From Soonwooa sp. (GTDB taxonomy: Bacteria; Bacteroidota; Bacteroidia; Flavobacteriales; Weeksellaceae): 64,000 bases of DNA. Under the pieces are notes generated by a model, which was not told the DNA's origin, searched no databases, and saw nothing but the letters and a program-made list of their open reading frames with translations. A program made the translations under genes and the position numbers. The stretch is taken from contig NZ_JASLDS010000061.1 of assembly GCF_030151385.1 (NCBI RefSeq), forward strand, positions 11,187 through 75,186. Direction: 5' to 3'. Of the stretch, positions 24,369 through 33,395 are shown one piece after another. Numbering within the stretch: position 1 is the first letter of the stretch; each line of letters begins with the position of its first letter.

Positions 24369-25361
24369 ATGGAACAACAAGATCAACCAAGCAACGCTTT
24401 TAAGTCCAGAATCGATATGTCTGAGCTGAGTAACAGTTTGCACCTCATAAAACAAGAGATTTCTAAAGTTATTGTCGGACAAGACAAAATGATCGAGCAT
24501 CTTTTGGCTGCGCTTTTATCCAACGGACATGTGTTGATAGAAGGTGTTCCGGGTGTTGCAAAGACCATTACATCAAAACTTTTGGCAAAGACCATTGATG
24601 TTGATTTTAGCAGAATCCAGTTTACACCCGATTTGATGCCATCGGATATTTTGGGAACTTCGGTTTTTAATGTTAAAGAATCTGATTTTAATTTTAAAAA
24701 AGGACCAATTTTCTCAAATTTCATTTTGATTGACGAGATCAACCGTTCGCCAGCAAAGACGCAATCGGCTTTGTTTGAGGTGATGGAAGAGCGCCAAATT
24801 ACCATGGATGGTGTGACTTATCCAATGGATGAACCGTTTTTGGTTATCGCCACACAAAACCCAATCGAGCACGAAGGGACTTATCGTTTGCCAGAAGCAC
24901 AGCTAGACCGTTTCCTATTCAAGATAGAAGTTGGTTATCCAGACCTTAATCAAGAAATTGAAATTATTAAAAACCAACATCAAAGCAAATTAAACGACAA
25001 AACAGAAGTCGTTAACAAAGTCGTTTCGGGTAAGCAGTTGAAGATTTATCAAGACTTGGTAAAAGATGTTGTTGTCGAAGAAAAACTCCTAGAATATATC
25101 GCAAAGATCATTGTTAACACAAGAGAAAATCAATTCTTATATCTTGGTGCTTCGCCTAGAGCAAGTTTGGCATTATTAACGGCAGGTAAGGCATTTGCTG
25201 CAATTCGTGGTCGTGATTTTGTAACACCTGACGATATTAAAGAAGCTGCTTTTGCTGTGTTAAGACATAGAGTTATTGTTGCGCCAGAACGCGAAATGGA
25301 AGGTTTGACAGCCGACGAAATTATCCGCCAAATTTTAGAATCAATTGAGATTCCACGTTAG
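24369..25361 (+). CDS. MoxR-type AAA+ ATPase
   Basis: 330 aa cytoplasmic AAA+ chaperone. Walker A is GVPGVAKT (residues 59-66), Walker B is LIDEINRSP, sensor 1 is ATQNPIEHEG, and the C-terminal lid has YLGASPRASLALL. MoxR ATPases are known to mature or remodel partner vWA/DUF58 proteins; the DUF58 gene follows by 17 bp. The client in this cluster is unknown. Confidence 0.93.
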   Translation: MEQQDQPSNAFKSRIDMSELSNSLHLIKQEISKVIVGQDKMIEHLLAALLSNGHVLIEGVPGVAKTITSKLLAKTIDVDFSRIQFTPDLMPSDILGTSVFNVKESDFNFKKGPIFSNFILIDEINRSPAKTQSALFEVMEERQITMDGVTYPMDEPFLVIATQNPIEHEGTYRLPEAQLDRFLFKIEVGYPDLNQEIEIIKNQHQSKLNDKTEVVNKVVSGKQLKIYQDLVKDVVVEEKLLEYIAKIIVNTRENQFLYLGASPRASLALLTAGKAFAAIRGRDFVTPDDIKEAAFAVLRHRVIVAPEREMEGLTADEIIRQILESIEIPR

Positions 25362-25378
25362 GTTTTTTAAGAAAAAAT

Positions 25379-26701
25379 ATGAAAGCACTTTACCTAAATA
25401 ACAGATTATTCTTCGCGCTAATATTAGCGGGAGTTATCTATGTTTTGGCTTTCTTTTTTCCAGTCCTCATGTGGCCAGCACACATTGTTTTGATTTTGAT
25501 ACTGGTCATAACTTTTGTCGATTACCTTATTTTATTTAATGTAAAAGAAGGAATAAAAGCGCAAAGGATGATACCTGAAAAATTATCAAATGGCGACCAA
25601 AATCCTGTTAGAATTGATGTTAAAAGCAACTATCCTTTCAAGACTGACATAAAAATTATTGACGAAATTCCGTTTCAATTTCAAAAGCGCGATTTTTTTA
25701 TTAATAAAAAGTTAGAAGCGCATGCGGAAGCGTCTATGCAGTATATTTTGGAACCGAAAGAACGCGGTGAATATAGTTTTGGAAGCTTAAATATCTTCGC
25801 GAATTCGCCAATTGGATTTGTTGCCAAACGTTTTCAGTTTCAAAAAGATTCGACTTTGCCGAGCTATCCGTCATTTATTCATTTAAGAAAGTATGAATTG
25901 ATGGCACTTCAAAATGAGTTTTTGCTTGGTGGTATTAAAAAGATTCGCAAGCTTGGACATACCATGGAATTTGAACAAATCCGCGAATATGTACAAGGTG
26001 ACGACATCCGAAGCATCAACTGGAAAGCAACATCCAAAACCAATCGATTAATGGTCAATCAATATCAAGATGAAAAATCGCAACGCATTGTGATGCTCAT
26101 TGACAAAGGTCGTACGATGAAGATGCCTTTCAATGGATTGAGTCTTTTGGATTATTCGATCAACGCAACGATGGCTTTGTCACACATTATTCTTAAAAAA
26201 GGTGATCGCGCTGGTATGATGTCGTTCTCAAAAAAGACAGAAAATCGTGTTCCTGCTGATAATAAATCTGGGCAACTTCGTAAGATTTCTGAGGCTTTGT
26301 ACAACATCCAAACTAACTTTTTCGAGAGTGATTATAACGGACTTTACCAAGACATAAAATTTAGTCTCAACCAACGAAGTCTGGTTTTGCTATTTACAAA
26401 TTTTGAAACTTTGGATGCGCTAAATCGTCAAATTAAATATTTGCGAGGTATTGCTAAAAACCATTTATTGGTAGTTGTGTTTTTTAAAAATGCTGAAATT
26501 AATACTTTATTAAAAACCAATCCCGAAAGCATCCAAGAAATCTACGACGAGATTATCGCAGAGAAGTTTGAGTTCGAGAAAAAATTGATTATTCAAGAAT
26601 TAAAAAAATACGGAATCCATTCTGTTTATACACTTCCTGAGAACCTTAACATTGATGTTATCAATAAGTATTTGGAGATAAAAGCGCGCGGAATTTTGTA
26701 A
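25379..26701 (+). CDS. DUF58 domain protein
   Basis: 440 aa. Two N-terminal membrane helices (about residues 9-50) are followed by a beta-rich domain. The DUF58 signature is GDDIRSINWKATSKTNRL, then a vWA-like region starting IVMLIDKGRTMKM. It is the MoxR partner and the last gene of the cluster. A 12-bp palindrome CGAGAATTCTCG at 26709-26720 just after the stop might be a weak terminator. Confidence 0.9.
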   Translation: MKALYLNNRLFFALILAGVIYVLAFFFPVLMWPAHIVLILILVITFVDYLILFNVKEGIKAQRMIPEKLSNGDQNPVRIDVKSNYPFKTDIKIIDEIPFQFQKRDFFINKKLEAHAEASMQYILEPKERGEYSFGSLNIFANSPIGFVAKRFQFQKDSTLPSYPSFIHLRKYELMALQNEFLLGGIKKIRKLGHTMEFEQIREYVQGDDIRSINWKATSKTNRLMVNQYQDEKSQRIVMLIDKGRTMKMPFNGLSLLDYSINATMALSHIILKKGDRAGMMSFSKKTENRVPADNKSGQLRKISEALYNIQTNFFESDYNGLYQDIKFSLNQRSLVLLFTNFETLDALNRQIKYLRGIAKNHLLVVVFFKNAEINTLLKTNPESIQEIYDEIIAEKFEFEKKLIIQELKKYGIHSVYTLPENLNIDVINKYLEIKARGIL

Positions 26702-26793
26702 TTTTACACGAGAATTCTCGAAACAATTTTTCTTGCTTCCCATCGAAAAATCACTCGAATTTACGCACTTAGTAATACTATAAAAATTTAAAA

Positions 26794-27213
26794 ATGAAAA
26801 TACAACTTAATAGAATTAATGACGATTATTTGTTTGAATGTAGCAATCAAAATGGACATTCGATTTTAATTGATAATACGTCACAAGAAGGAGCAACAGG
26901 TGTTTCGCCAATGGAAACGGTTTTAATGGCAGTTGCAGGTTGTAGCGGAATTGATGTTGTTTCGATTCTTAAAAAGCAAAGACAAACGATTACGGATTTC
27001 AAAGCTGAAGTTGAAGGCGAGCGTGTACAGGTTGACGACGCAAAACCTTTTAAACGCATTAAAGTTATCTTTAGACTAGAAGGCGAGATCGATCCTAAAA
27101 AAGCGCAAAAAGCAGCGGAACTTTCATTTGAAAAATATTGTTCGGTTTCTAAAACTTTGGAACCTAATGTTGAAGTTAGCTACGAAGTCTTTGTTAATGG
27201 AGAAAAAGCTTAA
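26794..27213 (+). CDS. OsmC/Ohr family peroxiredoxin-like protein
   Basis: 139 aa. The two conserved Cys are present: C50 in MAVAGCSGIDV and C116 in FEKYCSVSKTL, with the ATGVSPMETVLM lead-in. The family reduces organic hydroperoxides using this thiol pair; the short OsmC-like branch is less characterised. It is a single gene ending at a strong bidirectional terminator. Confidence 0.88.
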   Translation: MKIQLNRINDDYLFECSNQNGHSILIDNTSQEGATGVSPMETVLMAVAGCSGIDVVSILKKQRQTITDFKAEVEGERVQVDDAKPFKRIKVIFRLEGEIDPKKAQKAAELSFEKYCSVSKTLEPNVEVSYEVFVNGEKA

Positions 27214-27239
27214 GTTTAAACTAAAAATTTAGATAAGAA

Positions 27240-27265
27240 AAAAGTCAGCAATTATGCTGACTTTT
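27240..27265. terminator. bidirectional terminator between convergent genes
   Basis: Perfect 11-bp stem AAAAGTCAGCA / TGCTGACTTTT with a 4-base loop ATTA, with A- and T-runs on both sides. It serves both the osmC-like gene (+) and the oxygenase gene (-). Confidence 0.9.
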
Positions 27266-27285
27266 CTATTTTTGAAAGAATGGTT

Positions 27286-28236
27286 TTATTTTTTAATCAA
27301 ACCTAATTCTATTAATCTTTCTGTTAAGAATTCACCTGCGGTGATGTCTTCGAAAGCTTTTGGATGTTCGTCGTCAATTGTATTTTCTAGAACATTTAAT
27401 GGCATTTCGCTGATTGGATGCATAAAGAATGGAATCGAAAAACGTGACGTTCCCCACAATTCTCTTGGCGGATTTACAACTTGGTGAATGGTAGATTTTA
27501 ATTTGTTGTTAGAATGTCTAGACAACATATCACCAACGTTAATCACTAATTCGTCATCTTGTGCAATCGCGTCAATCCATTCACCTTTATGGTTCTGAAC
27601 TTGAAGTCCTTTACCTTGTGCGCCCATCAACAACGTAATCAAGTTAATATCACCGTGTGCAGCTGCTCTCACAGCATCTTTTGGCTCGTCTTGGATTGGT
27701 GGATAATGGATAGGACGTAGGATTGAATTTCCATTTTTGATGTAGTTGTCAAAATAGAATTCGTCCAAACCTAAGTAAATTGCCAAAGCACGCAACACAT
27801 AAATACCCGTTTTTTCTAATTTCTGATAAGCTTCTTTACCAACTTTATTGAATTTTGGTAACTCATCAACCATCACATTTTTCGGATATTCTGCCTCTAA
27901 TTTTGGATTGTTTTCGACATATTGCCCAAAGTGCCAAAACTCCTTAAGATCGCCAGTTGTCCGACCTTTTGCAGATTCTTTACCAAAAGAAACATAACCA
28001 CGTTGTCCTCCAATACCTGGAATCTCATATTTAGCTTTGGTTTCTAAAGGAAGGTTGAAAAAGTTGCGTACTTCTGAGTACAGATTTTCAACCAATTGGT
28101 CATCAAGAAAGTGACCTTTAAGTGCTACAAAGCCGATGTCTTCGTAGGCTTTACCGATTTCATTTACAAATTTTTGTTTACGTATCGGATCATCCGATAG
28201 GAAATCACGCAAGTCAACACTAGGAATGTTTTGCAT
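27286..28236 (-). CDS. isopenicillin-N-synthase-like 2OG-Fe(II) oxygenase
   Basis: 316 aa. The iron ligands are H194-x-D196 (AAHGDINLITLL) and H251 (STIHQVVNP), with the 2-oxoglutarate-binding R265-x-S267 (TSRFSIPFF) and an N-terminal DIOX_N region. The substrate cannot be told from sequence; the family includes hydroxylases and oxidases of small molecules. It is monocistronic and faces the osmC-like gene. Confidence 0.88.
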   Translation of the reverse strand: MQNIPSVDLRDFLSDDPIRKQKFVNEIGKAYEDIGFVALKGHFLDDQLVENLYSEVRNFFNLPLETKAKYEIPGIGGQRGYVSFGKESAKGRTTGDLKEFWHFGQYVENNPKLEAEYPKNVMVDELPKFNKVGKEAYQKLEKTGIYVLRALAIYLGLDEFYFDNYIKNGNSILRPIHYPPIQDEPKDAVRAAAHGDINLITLLMGAQGKGLQVQNHKGEWIDAIAQDDELVINVGDMLSRHSNNKLKSTIHQVVNPPRELWGTSRFSIPFFMHPISEMPLNVLENTIDDEHPKAFEDITAGEFLTERLIELGLIKK

Positions 28237-28391
28237 TGTTTGTAATTTTTATACGAATGTAAATTTAAGCAATTTTTCAAAGGCTGTAATAATATTTAAT
28301 AACAAATTATTTTAAACCTTAAAAGCTGCGAAGTTTAAGTTTAAAAAAAGTAAAAGCATTACTTGCTTTAAACCATTTAAAAAATTAAACC

Positions 28392-28425
28392 ATAAAAAAA
28401 CAGCTTCATTTTCATAAAGCTGTTT
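28392..28425 (-). terminator. rho terminator
   Basis: Stem AAACAGCTT / AAGCTGTTT (9 bp, 10-base loop); on the minus strand it is followed by seven T residues. It is 22 bases past the rho stop. Confidence 0.88.
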
Positions 28426-28447
28426 AGGAAATATTTTAAGCAAAATC

Positions 28448-30235
28448 TTATTTGTTCATTGACATTAAGAATTCTTCGTTGTTGCGTGTGTTCTTCATGT
28501 TTTTCATCACAAAGTCCATTGCTTCTACAGGATTCATGTCAGAAAGGTATTTTCTCATAATCCACATACGTTGTTGTGTTACTTCGTCTTGAAGCAAGTC
28601 GTCACGACGTGTACTAGAAGACACCAAATCTACTGCTGGATAAATACGCTTATTGGCAATTTTTCTGTCCAATTGCAATTCCATATTTCCTGTCCCTTTG
28701 AATTCTTCAAAGATCACTTCGTCCATTTTTGATCCAGTGTCGATAAGAGCGGTTGCGATAATCGTCAAGGATCCGCCACCTTCAATCTTACGAGCAGCTC
28801 CAAAGAAACGTTTTGGCTTGTGAAGCGCATTAGCATCAACACCACCAGAAAGAATCTTTCCAGATGCTGGTGTAACTGTGTTATAAGCTCTTGCCAAACG
28901 CGTGATAGAATCTAATAAAATCACAACATCGTGACCACATTCTACCATTCTTTGCGCTTTTGACAAAACAAGGTTCGCCACTTTAACATGTTTTTCTGCA
29001 GCCTCATCAAAAGTCGAAGCAATAACTTCTGCATTCACACTTCTTTGCATATCGGTAACTTCCTCTGGACGTTCGTCGATCAAAAGTACCATCATGTAAG
29101 CTTCTGGATGGTTTGCAGAAATTGCGTTGGCGATATCTTTTAATAAAATCGTTTTACCAGTTTTCGGTTGCGCCACAATCATCGCACGTTGACCTTTACC
29201 AATTGGTGCAAAAAGATCTACAATTCTTGTTGATAAAGTTGAATTCCTACCTGCAAGATTAAATTTCTCTTGAGGAAAAAGCGGTGTCAAATATTCGAAA
29301 GCAACACGATCTTTGATAAATTCTAAATCTCTACCATTAACTTCTGTTGACTTTTGCAAAGAGAAATATTTTTCACCTTCTTTTGGAAGTCTAACGATAC
29401 CTTTAACAGTGTCACCAGTTTTAAGACCATAATTTCTAATCTGCGCCGTTGACACATAAACATCGTCTGGCGAAGAGATATAACTAAAATCCGAAGAACG
29501 TAAAAATCCATAGTTGTCTGGAAGAATCTCCAAAACACCTTCAATCGTTACAAGTCCATCAAAATTGAAGTCTTTCTTAGCTGGCGCTTCTTCCTGCTGA
29601 GATTGCTGTTCTTTATTCTGATTATTTTGGTTATGGTTCTGTTGTTGGTTGCCGCGATTTTGGTTTTGTTGACCTTGAGAATTCTTGTTTTGATGTTGCG
29701 GCTTTTGCGTTTGCTGTGGTTTGGAAGCAGCAGCTTCTACTGGTGTAGTGTTTGTTGGGCTCTCGGGCTGCGTTTCTGCGTTGTTAGCATCTTCAGCTTT
29801 TGGTTCTTCCGTTTTTGGAAGTCTCTTGCGAGGTCTTTTTGTTGTTTTGTTTTCTGCTTCCTGTTCCGAAGTTGCTTCTGCTGTTGGCGTTTCTGCTACT
29901 GGAGCAGCAACTGCTTTCTCTTCAACTTTTGCTTCTTCGGCTGGAGCAGCTTCTGTAGCAACTGGCTCTGGTTTAGCTTTTGGCTTTCTTCCAGGTCTTT
30001 TGGCTGGTGTTGCTTTTGGTTCTGCAGCGTCTTCTTTAATTTCCACTTCCTTCATAAGTTGGTTGTTGGCTTCTAAGTAGGATTTTATTTCGGTTTGATG
30101 CGTTGACTGATAATCTAAAATCGCAAAAACCACTTGTTCGTGTTCGGGTTTTCGACTGATTTTAACGCCTAAATCTTTTGAAATTTGAGTCAATTCGTCA
30201 AGCGACTTTGACTTCAGCGTATCAATGTTAAACAT
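28448..30235 (-). CDS. rho: transcription termination factor Rho with long disordered insert
   Basis: 595 aa, about 175 longer than E. coli Rho. An N-terminal Rho-N helical domain (LKSKSLDELTQISKDLGVKI) is followed by roughly 190 residues of low-complexity sequence. That stretch is first Ala/Pro/Glu/Lys-rich with RPGRKPK and RPRKRLPK basic patches, then Gln/Asn-rich. The RNA-binding CSD (LPDNYGFLRS) and the hexameric ATPase core follow (Walker A QPKTGKT, Walker B VVILLDSITRLARAY). Rho from Bacteroides thetaiotaomicron, which also carries such an insert, has been reported to phase-separate; whether this one does is inference. The leader is about 80 bases. Confidence 0.95.
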   Translation of the reverse strand: MFNIDTLKSKSLDELTQISKDLGVKISRKPEHEQVVFAILDYQSTHQTEIKSYLEANNQLMKEVEIKEDAAEPKATPAKRPGRKPKAKPEPVATEAAPAEEAKVEEKAVAAPVAETPTAEATSEQEAENKTTKRPRKRLPKTEEPKAEDANNAETQPESPTNTTPVEAAASKPQQTQKPQHQNKNSQGQQNQNRGNQQQNHNQNNQNKEQQSQQEEAPAKKDFNFDGLVTIEGVLEILPDNYGFLRSSDFSYISSPDDVYVSTAQIRNYGLKTGDTVKGIVRLPKEGEKYFSLQKSTEVNGRDLEFIKDRVAFEYLTPLFPQEKFNLAGRNSTLSTRIVDLFAPIGKGQRAMIVAQPKTGKTILLKDIANAISANHPEAYMMVLLIDERPEEVTDMQRSVNAEVIASTFDEAAEKHVKVANLVLSKAQRMVECGHDVVILLDSITRLARAYNTVTPASGKILSGGVDANALHKPKRFFGAARKIEGGGSLTIIATALIDTGSKMDEVIFEEFKGTGNMELQLDRKIANKRIYPAVDLVSSSTRRDDLLQDEVTQQRMWIMRKYLSDMNPVEAMDFVMKNMKNTRNNEEFLMSMNK

Positions 30236-30321
30236 AAATGTTGTAAAAATATTGTATTTTAAAACTTTGTAAGTAAGAAAGTTAAACCAGGCGGTCTATT
30301 ATTTTCCGAGTGATTACTATG

Positions 30322-30352
30322 CAAATCTACATTAATTTTTGAAATACGCAAA
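30322..30352 (-). promoter_or_regulatory. rho promoter, interleaved with a divergent promoter
   Basis: Minus strand TTTG (30352-30349), 19-base spacer, TAGATTTG (30329-30322). Both elements match the Bacteroidota consensus exactly. Its -33 box lies inside the spacer of the opposite promoter for the DUF4293 gene. Confidence 0.7.
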
Positions 30353-30368
30353 AATTATTTTAAATTTG
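30338..30368 (+). promoter_or_regulatory. DUF4293 gene promoter, interleaved with rho promoter
   Basis: TTTG (30338-30341), 19-base spacer, TAAATTTG (30361-30368), 40 bases before the ATG. Its -33 box lies in the spacer of the rho promoter and vice versa, so the two RNA polymerases cannot bind at once. Confidence 0.7.
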
Positions 30369-30408
30369 CCTAATCTTTTAAAGACAAAGAAGATACTTAC
30401 AAAAAAAT

Positions 30409-30798
30409 ATGATCCAAAGAATACAGTCTGTCACCATGTTTTTTGCTGTACTATCAGCAGTTTTTCTATTTTTAACATCGCAAGATGTTAACATAATAGA
30501 AAGTGTGCCAGTAATGCTAATTGCATGTATTGTACTTGTATTGTTAGGATTGTTGAGTATTTTCAGTTTTAAAAATAGAAAACGACAAATTCTACTGAAC
30601 AACATCAGTATTGTTATAAACGCTTTGTTGATCGGTTTGTTGGGATATTGGTTACTAAATCTATCCGGAGGAATTAGTTTTCCTGAGAAGGGTATTGAGC
30701 CAGTTTTTCCGTTGTTGGCGATTATCTTTTTACTTATGAGTAATTTGTATATCCGTCGCGACGAAAGGCTCGTAAAATCTGTAGACCGTCTACGATAA
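30409..30798 (+). CDS. DUF4293 family membrane protein
   Basis: 129 aa with four membrane helices, starting MIQRIQSVTMFFAVLSAV and ending NLYIRRDERLVKSVDRLR. This opening and the basic C-terminus are typical of DUF4293, a family I know only from Bacteroidota, without assigned function. It diverges from rho and ends at a strong terminator, so it is monocistronic. Confidence 0.85.
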   Translation: MIQRIQSVTMFFAVLSAVFLFLTSQDVNIIESVPVMLIACIVLVLLGLLSIFSFKNRKRQILLNNISIVINALLIGLLGYWLLNLSGGISFPEKGIEPVFPLLAIIFLLMSNLYIRRDERLVKSVDRLR

Positions 30799-30823
30799 AT
30801 CTTACAACGATTTTTTTGAGTTT

Positions 30824-30855
30824 AAACAGCTTCTTATTAAGGAGCTGTTTTTTTT
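30824..30855 (+). terminator. terminator of the DUF4293 gene
   Basis: Stem AAACAGCT / AGCTGTTT with an 11-base loop followed by a run of eight T. The stem sequence is nearly the same as the rho terminator at 28398. Confidence 0.87.
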
Positions 30856-30875
30856 ATGTTATTACGGAAATGCAT

Positions 30876-30883
30876 TACATTTG
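30876..30883 (+). promoter_or_regulatory. putative -7 box of the ABC exporter gene
   Basis: TACATTTG matches TAnnTTTG and lies 18 bases before the ATG. A -33 TTTG is not evident at the usual distance. Confidence 0.4.
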
Positions 30884-30901
30884 TAGCTTAATCAATTTTC
30901 A

Positions 30902-32740
30902 ATGAATTTATATAGAAGAATTCTACGATTTGCTGCACCACATCAAAAATATATTTACGGAAGTTTATTTTTTAATATTCTTTACTCGGTATTTCAGATT
31001 GCATCACTGGGAACAATTTTACCTGTTCTTGGGATGTTATTTGGTACAATTAAGATGGATGAAAAATTAGTTGCGCCAGTATACGATGGACATATTTCAC
31101 ATTATTTTAATTACCTAAAAGAATATTCGTACTATTATATCCAGACAGCAGTTAACGAGAAAGGCGCATTAACAGTTTTGGCCTGGCTTTGTTTGATTAC
31201 TGGATTTATGTTTTTCCTACGGAATATTTTCCGATACCTTGGTGCTTACCTTTTGATTTTCTATCGTGTTGGTGTGACTAAGGATTTGCGAAGCGCTATG
31301 TACAATAAGATTTTAGCGTTGCCAGTTTCTTTCTTTACAGAGCAAAAAAAAGGCGATTTGATGTCGAGAATGTCAAATGATGTCGGCGAAGTGGAGAATA
31401 ATATTTTGGGCAGTTTGGTTGACCTTATCAACTCACCATTTATGTTAATCAGTACTTTGGTAACCTTATTTTATTTAAGTCCACAATTGACCTTATTTAG
31501 TTTAATCGTTTTACCAATTATGGGAACGCTGATTTCTTTAATAGGAAAAAGTCTTAAAAAAGATTCTCACGAAGCCCAAAACGAATTGGGAAACATCTTC
31601 TCTATCGTTGATGAAACTTTAAAGTCAACTAAAATTATTAAAATATTTAATGCTGATAAATTACTTAGCAATCGTTTTTCAAATTCGATGACGAAGTGGA
31701 TTAATTATTCCATAAGTCTTGGACGCAAAAAAGAACTAGCCTCGCCAACCAGCGAATTTTTGGGAGCGCTTACTTTTTTGATGATTACTTGGTATGGTGG
31801 TAAAGAGATTATCGTTAATCACAGTATTCGTCCAGAAGATTTCTTGGTATTTTTAGGAATTTTCTTCCAAATTTTGCCTCCGATTAAAAGTCTTTCGTCT
31901 TCGATTTCTAATGTACAAAAAGCCGAAGGTTCTTTGGTTCGTGTAATGGATATTTTGGATGCTGATGTCAAAGTTGACGAAATTCCGAACCCAGTTCCAA
32001 TTTCAGAATTAAAAGATAAAATTACTTTCGAAAATGTTGGTTTCTATTATAACCAAGAGCATTTAATTCTGAAGAATTTTAACCTCGAAATTAAAAAAGG
32101 ACAAACCGTTGCGCTCGTTGGACAAAGTGGAAGTGGGAAAACTACAATTGCAAACTTGCTAACGCGTTTTTATGACGTGTCAGAAGGTAGTATCAACATT
32201 GATGGTGTTAATGTTAAAAACCTAAACTTAAAACAATACCGTTCGATTTTAGGAATGGTAACGCAAGAATCGGTTTTGTTTAACGATACAGTTTATAACA
32301 ACATTGCGATGGGCAAAGAAAATGCGACTCGAGAAGAAATCATCGAAGCTGCAAAAATTGCCAACGCCCACAACTTTATCGAAAGTCTTCCCGAAGGCTA
32401 TGATACCAACATTGGTGATGATGGTAACAAGCTTTCTGGAGGACAAAAGCAGCGTGTTTCTATTGCGCGTGCCGTTCTCAAAAATCCACCAATTATGATT
32501 TTGGACGAGGCAACTTCTGCTTTGGACACAGAGTCGGAACGCTTTGTGCAAGAAGCTTTAGAAAAAATGATGGAGAACAGAACATCACTTGTTATTGCAC
32601 ACAGACTCTCAACCATCCAAAAAGCCAATCATATTGTTGTGATGGAAAAAGGCGAAATCGTCGAACAAGGCAGCCATACCGACCTTATGGAAAAGAATGG
32701 CGTCTATAGAAAACTTGTAGAGTTACAAAATTTTGAGTAG
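30902..32740 (+). CDS. ABC exporter, fused membrane and ATPase domains (MsbA-like)
   Basis: 612 aa half-transporter. About six membrane helices span residues 18-320 (with VGVTKDLRSAMYNKILALP in the coupling region). A nucleotide-binding domain follows: Walker A GQSGSGKTT, signature LSGGQKQR, Walker B IMILDEATSALD and H-loop VIAHRLST. The family exports lipids or drugs; lipid A flipping (MsbA) is the common role for single-copy flavobacterial members but is not proven here. It ends 3 bp before the convergent csaA-like gene with no visible terminator. Confidence 0.92.
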   Translation: MNLYRRILRFAAPHQKYIYGSLFFNILYSVFQIASLGTILPVLGMLFGTIKMDEKLVAPVYDGHISHYFNYLKEYSYYYIQTAVNEKGALTVLAWLCLITGFMFFLRNIFRYLGAYLLIFYRVGVTKDLRSAMYNKILALPVSFFTEQKKGDLMSRMSNDVGEVENNILGSLVDLINSPFMLISTLVTLFYLSPQLTLFSLIVLPIMGTLISLIGKSLKKDSHEAQNELGNIFSIVDETLKSTKIIKIFNADKLLSNRFSNSMTKWINYSISLGRKKELASPTSEFLGALTFLMITWYGGKEIIVNHSIRPEDFLVFLGIFFQILPPIKSLSSSISNVQKAEGSLVRVMDILDADVKVDEIPNPVPISELKDKITFENVGFYYNQEHLILKNFNLEIKKGQTVALVGQSGSGKTTIANLLTRFYDVSEGSINIDGVNVKNLNLKQYRSILGMVTQESVLFNDTVYNNIAMGKENATREEIIEAAKIANAHNFIESLPEGYDTNIGDDGNKLSGGQKQRVSIARAVLKNPPIMILDEATSALDTESERFVQEALEKMMENRTSLVIAHRLSTIQKANHIVVMEKGEIVEQGSHTDLMEKNGVYRKLVELQNFE

Positions 32741-32743
32741 GCA

Positions 32744-33088
32744 TTAACCTACTTGCAAACCATTTTTCACAGGAAGTGATGCTGTTAGCAGTGTCACTTC
32801 TTTTGTATCCTCACCATAGATACCAAGAACAAGACATTCGCTGAAGATGTTTGCTATTTGTTTCTTCGGAAAATTAACAACTGCCAAAATTTGCTTTCCA
32901 ACTAAATCTTCGGGTTGATACAAAGCTGTGATTTGAGCAGAAGATTTTCGAATTCCTAAATCGCCAAAATCAATTTCCAAAATGTAAGCAGGGTTTCTTG
33001 CCTTTTCAAAATTTTGGGCTGCGATAATTGTTCCAACACGAATATCTATTTTTTCAAAGTCGCTCCAAGTGATGTCTGGTTTTGTCAT
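32744..33088 (-). CDS. csaA: CsaA-like tRNA-binding-domain protein
   Basis: 114 aa single OB-fold of the EMAP/tRNA-binding type: FEKIDIRVGTIIAAQNFEKA near the N-terminus, LEIDFGDLGIRKSSAQITALY, then VVNFPKKQI. Size and motifs fit CsaA, described as a chaperone-like tRNA-binding homodimer. It converges with the ABC gene. Confidence 0.9.
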   Translation of the reverse strand: MTKPDITWSDFEKIDIRVGTIIAAQNFEKARNPAYILEIDFGDLGIRKSSAQITALYQPEDLVGKQILAVVNFPKKQIANIFSECLVLGIYGEDTKEVTLLTASLPVKNGLQVG

Positions 33089-33395
33089 AATTTATTTAGG
33101 AATTTATATTTAAGTCAATTGTTTTAATCTTCTTTTAAAAAAGATAAAATGACCCAACAATATAATAAATAATTGAGAATTTACTTTTAGAAATATTTTG
33201 AAATAAGACTTTTTCCTGAAATTACAAGCCATTTTGCACTCAAAATTGAAATTCTGAAAAGTAGTTGAAAGCCTTTGTACAAGGACTATTCCTAAAAATA
33301 TACTTTCAAGATTCACGAATTTTAAAATTGTTAAACTTTCGAGTGTTGAATATCAAAGTTATTTTTGGAGTATCAAATAACTTAATATTTTAAAT
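33089..33395 (+). promoter_or_regulatory. 307-bp gene-free gap with a -7 box for the T9SS cargo gene
   Basis: The gap between csaA and the next gene is AT-rich with no supportable gene. A TATTTTTG at 33360-33367 is a good -7 element 28 bases before the ATG; a properly spaced -33 TTTG is absent. A 68-codon minus-strand frame at 33110-33316 is not convincing. Confidence 0.4.

Noticed and set aside
26709..26720. CGAGAATTCTCG palindrome as a terminator of the DUF58 cluster
   Set aside because: Only 6-bp arms with no loop, and the T-run that follows is displaced; too weak to call.
29603..30080. Long open frames on the plus strand opposite rho
   Set aside because: They are antisense shadows of the biased low-complexity Rho insert; no start context and improbable Leu/Phe/Cys-rich translations.
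33110..33316. 68-codon minus frame in the csaA/T9SS gap
   Set aside because: Composition is AT-rich noise with no start context, neighbour coupling or recognisable motif.
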